From the NCBI GenBank assembly GCA_016742075.1, contig JACVCL010000001.1, positions 1-64,000 of the forward strand: a stretch of 64,000 nucleotides of DNA, in the 5' to 3' direction. Of the stretch, positions 59,477 to 64,000 are shown one piece after another. The notes beneath the pieces were generated by a model, which was not told where the DNA came from, ran no database searches, and saw nothing but the letters and a program-made list of their open reading frames with translations. How positions within the stretch are numbered: position 1 is the stretch's first letter; the number at the start of each line of letters is the position of its first letter. The DNA comes from Phycisphaerales bacterium (GTDB lineage Bacteria; Planctomycetota; Phycisphaerae; Phycisphaerales; UBA1924). Made by a program: the position numbers and the translations under genes.

Positions 59477-60474
59477 GCGCCGCCGACGCCTCGATCGCCA
59501 TGCCCGCCTCGTCGGCGGGTGAGGCCCGGACCGCCGAGGGGCCGGCCGACGCGTTCGCCGTCTGCCGCGAGATCGTCCGCACCCGGGCCCGCAACTTCTT
59601 CTACGGCCTGCGCCTGTGCCCCGAGCCGCGCCGTTCCGCCGTATACGCCGTGTACGCATGGATGCGGCGGGCCGATGACGAGGCCGACGAAGCCGCCGAC
59701 CCCGCCAAAAAGGCCCAGCGCATCGAGCTGCTGGCCGGCCGGACCGAGCGTCTGCTCTCCGGCCGCCCGCTCGGCGACGGCCTCGACGCCGACCCGGTCT
59801 GGAGGGCCTTTGGCTGGACGATCACCCGATACGGGCTCGATCACGCCGACGTCCGCGGCATGATCGAGGGCTTGCGCGAGGACATCGGCCATGAAACGGC
59901 GTCGGACCGGGCATCCCCGAGGCCGTTCTACCGCACCGCGGCAGAGCTCGACCGGTACTGCTACCGCGTGGCATCAACCGTCGGGCACATCTGCGTGAGG
60001 ATCTGGGGCGTCCGCGAGGGCGCCGATGCCCGTGCCGCCCGCGACCTGGCCACCCGCCGCGGGCTGGCCTTCCAGCTCACCAACATCCTCCGCGACGTTG
60101 GCCGCGACTTCGACGAAGGCCGGGTGTACATCCCCGGCGAGATGCTGGATCAAGCCGGGCTGACCGCCGAGGACCTCCGACGTTGGACACCCGCCGCCGC
60201 GTGCCACGCGGTCATCGGCGGTCTGGGGCAGGTCGCGGAAGGGCACTACGCCGCCTCATCGCCTCTTGAGGGGATGGTGTCCGCCGACTGCCGCGCCACA
60301 CTCTGGGCTATGACCGCGATCTACCGCGGCCTGCTCGCCAAGATCCGCGCCCGACCGGGGAGGGTGGTCGAATCCAAGCGCATCAGGCTGTCGAGCCTGG
60401 CCAAGGCCTCCATTGCCGCGCGGGCATCGGTAGCCCAGCGGCTGGGTCTGTGGTCGCTCGGCCGAGGCTCGTGA
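59473..60474 (+). CDS. hpnD: Presqualene diphosphate synthase HpnD
   Basis: 333 residues. A squalene/phytoene synthase-type domain with RNFFYGLRLCPEPRRSAVYAVYAWMRRADDEADE (about 41-74, first Asp-rich motif) and FQLTNILRDVGRDFDEGRVYIP (about 199-220, second), plus YCYRVASTVGHIC. HpnD joins two farnesyl diphosphates into presqualene diphosphate, the substrate of HpnC. The ATG at 59473 overlaps the hpnC stop; longer readings upstream in this frame lie inside hpnC and have no support. The pair hpnC-hpnD plus hpnE elsewhere gives a complete route to squalene. Confidence 0.93.
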   Translation: MSAADASIAMPASSAGEARTAEGPADAFAVCREIVRTRARNFFYGLRLCPEPRRSAVYAVYAWMRRADDEADEAADPAKKAQRIELLAGRTERLLSGRPLGDGLDADPVWRAFGWTITRYGLDHADVRGMIEGLREDIGHETASDRASPRPFYRTAAELDRYCYRVASTVGHICVRIWGVREGADARAARDLATRRGLAFQLTNILRDVGRDFDEGRVYIPGEMLDQAGLTAEDLRRWTPAAACHAVIGGLGQVAEGHYAASSPLEGMVSADCRATLWAMTAIYRGLLAKIRARPGRVVESKRIRLSSLAKASIAARASVAQRLGLWSLGRGS

Positions 60475-60503
60475 AACCCTCTCAACGGTCCGGAGACGCA
60501 TCG

Positions 60504-61673
60504 ATGAAGTCATGGAACCGGTACGCCGCGGGCCTGCTAATCGGGATCTGGTCCTGCTTCGCCGCCCTCGGCGGTGAGGTCACCCCGGTCGGGAAAGTTG
60601 CGGCCGCGAAGGGCTGGCAGCTCAGGACGGTGATCGAGGATCTCGATCGCCCGTGGGGCATGGCGTGGCTGCCCGACGGCTCGATGCTGATCACCGAGAA
60701 AGCCGGGCGTCTTCGCCTTGTGAAGGACGGCACGCTCCAATCCGACGCGGTACCGGGGGTTCCTCCGGTCTTTGACGGCGGCCAGGGCGGCCTGATGGAT
60801 GTGGCGATCCATCCCAAGTTCGCCGAGAACCGACTGGTGTACTTCACGTACTCGATCGGCGGGAACGGCGGCAACAAGACGGTGCTGGCGAGGGCGAAGT
60901 TCGACGGGGCCAAGCTCGAAGACTGGCGGGTGATTTTCGAGAACAGCCGAGAGAAGCGCGGCGGGCAGCACTTCGGGTCTCGCATGATCTGGCTGCCCGA
61001 CGGCACGCTGCTGCTCTCCGTCGGCGACGGCGGGAACCCCCCTTCGTCTCTCGACGGCCAGAACATCCGCAACCAGGCCCAGAGCACCAAGACGCACTTC
61101 GGCAAGGTGCTGCGTCTCACCGATGAGGGCAAAGCGCCCACCGACAACCCCTTCGCCAAAGATGAGGGCGCTGCGCCCGAGGTGTGGTCGATGGGCCACC
61201 GCAACATCCAGGGACTGGTGCGCGACCCGGTGACCGGGCGTGTCTGGGCCACGGAGCACGGCGCCCTCGGCGGCGACGAACTGAACATCATCCGGGGCGG
61301 GAAGAACTACGGCTGGCCTCTGGTCACCTATAGCCGGGAGTACTCCGGCGCCGAGATCACCAAGGAACGCTCCCGCCCGGGGATGGAAGACCCGGTCGCC
61401 GTCTGGACGCCGTGCATCGCGGCCTCGGGTCTGGCCGTGTACAACGGCGAGCGGTTCCCTCAGTGGAAGGGCAACCTGTTCGCCGGAGGGCTCGTCAGCC
61501 AGGACGTGCGGCGGATCAGGGTGGACGCCGACGGCAAGGCGCTCGAGCAGGACGCGATCCGCATCGGCGCCCGGGTGCGGGATGTCCGCCAGGGGCCGGA
61601 TGGGTTCCTGTACGTCCTCACCGATGAACGCCCGGGCAAGCTCATCCGGATCGAGCCTTCGACACCGGACTGA
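60504..61673 (+). CDS. PQQ-dependent soluble sugar dehydrogenase (Asd/YliI-like)
   Basis: 389 residues with a signal peptide (NRYAAGLLIGIWSCFAALGG), so periplasmic or secreted. A six-bladed beta-propeller aldose dehydrogenase: LDRPWGMAWLPDGSMLITEKAGRLRLV (blade 1), GGQGGLMDVAIHPKF with its conserved His, GGQHFGSRMIWLPDG, MGHRNIQGL, and EHGALGGDELN. Such enzymes oxidise aldose sugars with PQQ as cofactor; no pqq biosynthesis gene is in the window. The ATG at 60504 has GGAG about 9 nt upstream. It starts 29 bp after hpnD in the same direction. Confidence 0.92.
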   Translation: MKSWNRYAAGLLIGIWSCFAALGGEVTPVGKVAAAKGWQLRTVIEDLDRPWGMAWLPDGSMLITEKAGRLRLVKDGTLQSDAVPGVPPVFDGGQGGLMDVAIHPKFAENRLVYFTYSIGGNGGNKTVLARAKFDGAKLEDWRVIFENSREKRGGQHFGSRMIWLPDGTLLLSVGDGGNPPSSLDGQNIRNQAQSTKTHFGKVLRLTDEGKAPTDNPFAKDEGAAPEVWSMGHRNIQGLVRDPVTGRVWATEHGALGGDELNIIRGGKNYGWPLVTYSREYSGAEITKERSRPGMEDPVAVWTPCIAASGLAVYNGERFPQWKGNLFAGGLVSQDVRRIRVDADGKALEQDAIRIGARVRDVRQGPDGFLYVLTDERPGKLIRIEPSTPD

Positions 61674-61701
61674 GGGCGTTCCGGGGCCCCGCGGCCGGAC
61701 C

Positions 61702-61714
61702 TACGCTCACGGGC
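61702..61714 (+). promoter_or_regulatory. -10-like TACGCT, leaderless start of MacB-like gene
   Basis: TACGCT (61702-61707) ends 7 nt before the GTG at 61715; no Shine-Dalgarno site. Confidence 0.48.
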
Positions 61715-63037
61715 GTGACCTTCCTCCTCGAGACCGTCAAACTCGGGCTGACGAACCTGCGCCTGCACGTGCTGCGCTCGGTGTTGACCGCCCTGGGCAT
61801 CATCTTCGGCGTCGCCGCGGTGATCACCATGGTGTCGATCGGAGAGGGGAGCAAACGGGCAGCGCTCGACCAGATCGAGGCCTTGGGAGCCAGGAACATC
61901 ATCGTTCGGTCGGTGAAGCCGGCGGACAGCGGGCAGGCGGGCGGGGGTGGCGGCCGCGGCGGTGGGTTCGTCGTGCGATACGGCATCACTCGGGGCACTC
62001 TGGCGGTGATCGAGGATCGCTTCCCCGATGCCACGGCGATCGTGCCCCTCAAGGCGGTGGGCGACCAGGTGATCCGCGGCAGCAGCCGCCGGGTCAGCCA
62101 AGCCTTCGGCACGACCCCCGATCTGCAGCGGGTGGCCAAGCTGAGGGTGCAGCGCGGCCGGTACCTCACCGAACGCGACATGGAGGAGCGGGCGGCGGTT
62201 GCCGTCATCGGTTCGGAGGTCGCCTCAAGCCTGTTCCCGGGTGAGGATCCGATCGACCAGACCTTCCGCATTTCGCGGCAGGTGTTCACGGTGGTCGGGG
62301 TCCTGCAGCCGGTGGGGCTGGCGGGCGGCGCCGGGGGGGCGCTGGTCGGCCGCGACCTGAACTTCGACGTTCACATCCCGATGACCACGTCGCGTGACCG
62401 GTTCTCCGACCTGCTCGTGCGGTTCACCGCTGGGCAGCGGACCAACGAGGAGGTGCAGATCTCTGAGATCTACATCGAATCGCCCGACCGCGAGCGGGTG
62501 GTGGCCGACGCCGACATCCTCAAGCGGCTCCTCGAGGTCCGCCACCGCGGCATGCAGGACGTGCAATTGGTGGTGCCCTACGAGCTGCTCGAGCAGGCCC
62601 GGCGCGCGGCGCTCACTTGGCAGGCCGTGCTGGGGCTGATCGCCGCGATCTCGCTTCTCGTCGGCGGCATCGGCATCATGAACATCATGCTCGCGAGCGT
62701 CACCGAGCGCACGCGCGAGATCGGCATCCGCCGCGCCCTCGGCGCCACGCGGAAGCACATCGTCTGGCAGTTCCTCGTCGAGACCGGCGTTCTCAGCACG
62801 CTCGGCGGCCTCACCGGGGTGGCCCTCGGCATCGGCCTCAGCCTCGGGGTCGAGGGCGCCGCCCGCCGGATCGCGTCGCTGCTCCAGCAGCCCGACATCA
62901 GCGTGAACGTCTCGCTCACCGGCTGGTCGATGGTGCTCAGCTTCACGGTGGCCGCCCTCACCGGGCTGGTCTTCGGGATCTACCCGGCGATCGTGGCCGC
63001 CCGGCAGGACCCGATCGTCGCGCTCCGTCACGACTGA
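61715..63037 (+). CDS. MacB-like ABC transporter permease (FtsX family)
   Basis: 440 residues. First membrane segment LRSVLTALGIIFGVAAVITMVSIGEGSKR (about 18-46) is the MacB N-terminal signature; a large periplasmic domain follows (about 50-300), with a Gly-rich insertion after AKPADS. The C-terminal FtsX domain has three segments: SLLVGGIGIMNIMLASVTERTREIGIRRALGATRKHI (about 314-350), then segments near 360-385 and 410-435. Such permeases work with a MacA-type adaptor and an ATPase to export peptides, lipids or lipoproteins; neither partner is adjacent, so it may be recruited from elsewhere. Substrate unknown. Confidence 0.88.
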   Translation: MTFLLETVKLGLTNLRLHVLRSVLTALGIIFGVAAVITMVSIGEGSKRAALDQIEALGARNIIVRSVKPADSGQAGGGGGRGGGFVVRYGITRGTLAVIEDRFPDATAIVPLKAVGDQVIRGSSRRVSQAFGTTPDLQRVAKLRVQRGRYLTERDMEERAAVAVIGSEVASSLFPGEDPIDQTFRISRQVFTVVGVLQPVGLAGGAGGALVGRDLNFDVHIPMTTSRDRFSDLLVRFTAGQRTNEEVQISEIYIESPDRERVVADADILKRLLEVRHRGMQDVQLVVPYELLEQARRAALTWQAVLGLIAAISLLVGGIGIMNIMLASVTERTREIGIRRALGATRKHIVWQFLVETGVLSTLGGLTGVALGIGLSLGVEGAARRIASLLQQPDISVNVSLTGWSMVLSFTVAALTGLVFGIYPAIVAARQDPIVALRHD

Positions 63038-63047
63038 CCGGCCCGGG

Positions 63048-63059
63048 TACACTCGACCG
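63048..63059 (+). promoter_or_regulatory. -10-like TACACT, leaderless start of rsmB
   Basis: TACACT (63048-63053) ends 6 nt before the GTG at 63060; no Shine-Dalgarno site. Confidence 0.48.
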
Positions 63060-64000
63060 GTGGAACGACCCTCACGCCGACGCGACGACGCCCCCCGCAA
63101 ACCCGACAAGCGCGGCGGCGGCCGACCGTCCGGGAAGCCCTCCGCCCCGCGCGGCCGCAAGGGACCTACCAAGGGCAAGGGCGGCCCGAGGACCGCCGGC
63201 GGCCACGCGCCGCTGAAGCCCAGGCCCCTTCCTCCCCGCGACCCGGCCCGCGACGCCGTCATGCGGCTGCTGGCCCGCCAGGTCGGCCGGTTCCCCGATG
63301 TGGACATCCTCTCGCCCGAGACCGCCGGCATGTCGGCCCGCGACGCCGCGTTCGCCCACGCCATCTACGACGCCGTGCTGCGCCGCTGGATCACGCTCGT
63401 TGAGATCCTGCGCTACGAACTCACCAAGCCCTGGGAAGAGGGCAACCGCTTCGCCGCGGCGGCGATGCTGGCCGGGGCGGCCCAGATCCTGTTCCTCGAC
63501 AAGGTGCCGGCCCACGCCGCCGTGAACGAGAGCGTCGAGTGGGCCAAGCAGCACGGCGGCCCGGGGGCCGGAGCGCTCACCAACGCGGTGCTGCGGAAGG
63601 TCGTTTCGCTGATCACCCCCCCGCCCCCGCCACCGGCCGACCCGTGGGCCCATGTGCTCCGCGACGGGAGCGAGACCCCTGAAGCGCCGCCGCCGGCACC
63701 GATCGAGCCGGGAAGCCGCCGCCCGCGCTGGGACGACGCACGCAACGAGCTGCCGATGACCGACGGCTCGGCCCTGATGGTCTCTCGCGAGGTTCTCCCC
63801 CGCGACCCGCTCACCCGGCTGGCGGTCGCCACCAGCCACCCTCTCGACCTCCTTCAGGCCTGGGCCCGCGATCTCCCGCTTCGCGAGGTTCGGCGGCTGG
63901 CGGTGCACGGTCTGGCGGCCCCGCCGACGGTGCTGAACACCGCGTACGCGAAGAGCCCCCTGCCCGAGGCATGCATCCCGCACGCCGCGCCCGGTCATCA
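63060..64000 (+). CDS. rsmB: 16S rRNA (cytosine-C5) methyltransferase RsmB, 5' part
   Basis: 313 codons to the window edge with no stop, so the C-terminal methyltransferase domain is cut off. A Lys/Arg/Gly/Pro-rich N-terminal extension (about 1-58) is unusual. The NusB-like RNA-binding domain follows (about 60-190): RDPARDAVMRLLARQ, AMLAGAAQILFLDKVPAHAAVNESVEWAKQ, GALTNAVLRKVV. A long Pro-rich linker comes next, then the start of the RsmB core: RLAVATSHPLDLLQAWARDL. RsmB methylates C967 of 16S rRNA. The GTG at 63060 has a TACACT hexamer 6 nt upstream. The call rests on the NusB domain plus the ATSHP transition. Confidence 0.85.
   Translation, partial: MERPSRRRDDAPRKPDKRGGGRPSGKPSAPRGRKGPTKGKGGPRTAGGHAPLKPRPLPPRDPARDAVMRLLARQVGRFPDVDILSPETAGMSARDAAFAHAIYDAVLRRWITLVEILRYELTKPWEEGNRFAAAAMLAGAAQILFLDKVPAHAAVNESVEWAKQHGGPGAGALTNAVLRKVVSLITPPPPPPADPWAHVLRDGSETPEAPPPAPIEPGSRRPRWDDARNELPMTDGSALMVSREVLPRDPLTRLAVATSHPLDLLQAWARDLPLREVRRLAVHGLAAPPTVLNTAYAKSPLPEACIPHAAPGH

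Noticed and set aside
58771-60474. A 567-residue version of HpnD starting inside hpnC
   Set aside because: The first 234 residues are an out-of-frame reading of hpnC. The ATG at 59473 overlaps the hpnC stop and starts the family-like protein.
63072-63998. Minus-strand open frame at the right end
   Set aside because: It is antisense to the rsmB fragment, whose NusB-like domain is clear; the minus-strand translation has no domain.

Overview
The window is G+C-rich DNA that most likely comes from a planctomycete of the class Phycisphaerae. The indicators are seven exported proteins ending in a paired dockerin-like repeat and a terminal Gly-Cys, a beta-strand-repeat protein with a PEP-CTERM-like tail, a Minf_1886-family protein, a pseudopilin-like H-x(n)-DG domain, and hopanoid genes of the HpnC/D/E/H type. 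This is inferred from protein families; no rRNA gene is present to confirm it. I see no tRNA, rRNA, CRISPR array, insertion sequence or prophage.

Layout. 1-3.1 kb: the tail of an amidohydrolase cut by the window edge (behind a suspicious poly-G run) and an exported alpha/beta-hydrolase. 3.2-8.1 kb: a giant exported beta-strand-repeat protein. 8.5-14.5 kb: signalling genes, namely a soluble PAS histidine kinase overlapping a NarL-type regulator, then a PhoB/PhoR-like pair and pstB. 14.7-25.4 kb: housekeeping and envelope genes (ffh, an AI-2E transporter family protein, 3-methyladenine glycosylase, a CcsBA cytochrome c maturation fusion with an amidohydrolase, an OmpA-like lipoprotein, an MlaE permease, a DUF4286 protein). 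25.5-44.4 kb: an unbroken minus-strand block of seven exported dockerin-bearing proteins, including an M1 aminopeptidase, a reprolysin-like metalloprotease and three tandem paralogues. 44.6-50.7 kb: hpnH, an ECF sigma factor with an unusual membrane partner, rpmI-rplT, hpnE and a small unknown gene. 50.8-64 kb: a PpiD/SurA-like protein, rpsD, purF, a flavin reductase, rlmN, ispH, hpnC-hpnD, a PQQ-type sugar dehydrogenase, a MacB-like permease, and the start of rsmB.

How the genes work together. IspH supplies isoprenoid units, HpnD/HpnC/HpnE make squalene from farnesyl diphosphate, and HpnH elongates hopene, so most of a squalene-to-hopanoid route is here in three separate loci (no squalene-hopene cyclase is visible). 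The PhoBR-PstB genes suggest a phosphate response. The dockerin block looks like a secreted degradative or surface-protein island.

Two modes of translation start are visible. The exported proteins mostly have Shine-Dalgarno sites, while many housekeeping genes have a TANNNT hexamer 5-8 nt before the start codon and no Shine-Dalgarno, which suggests leaderless mRNAs.
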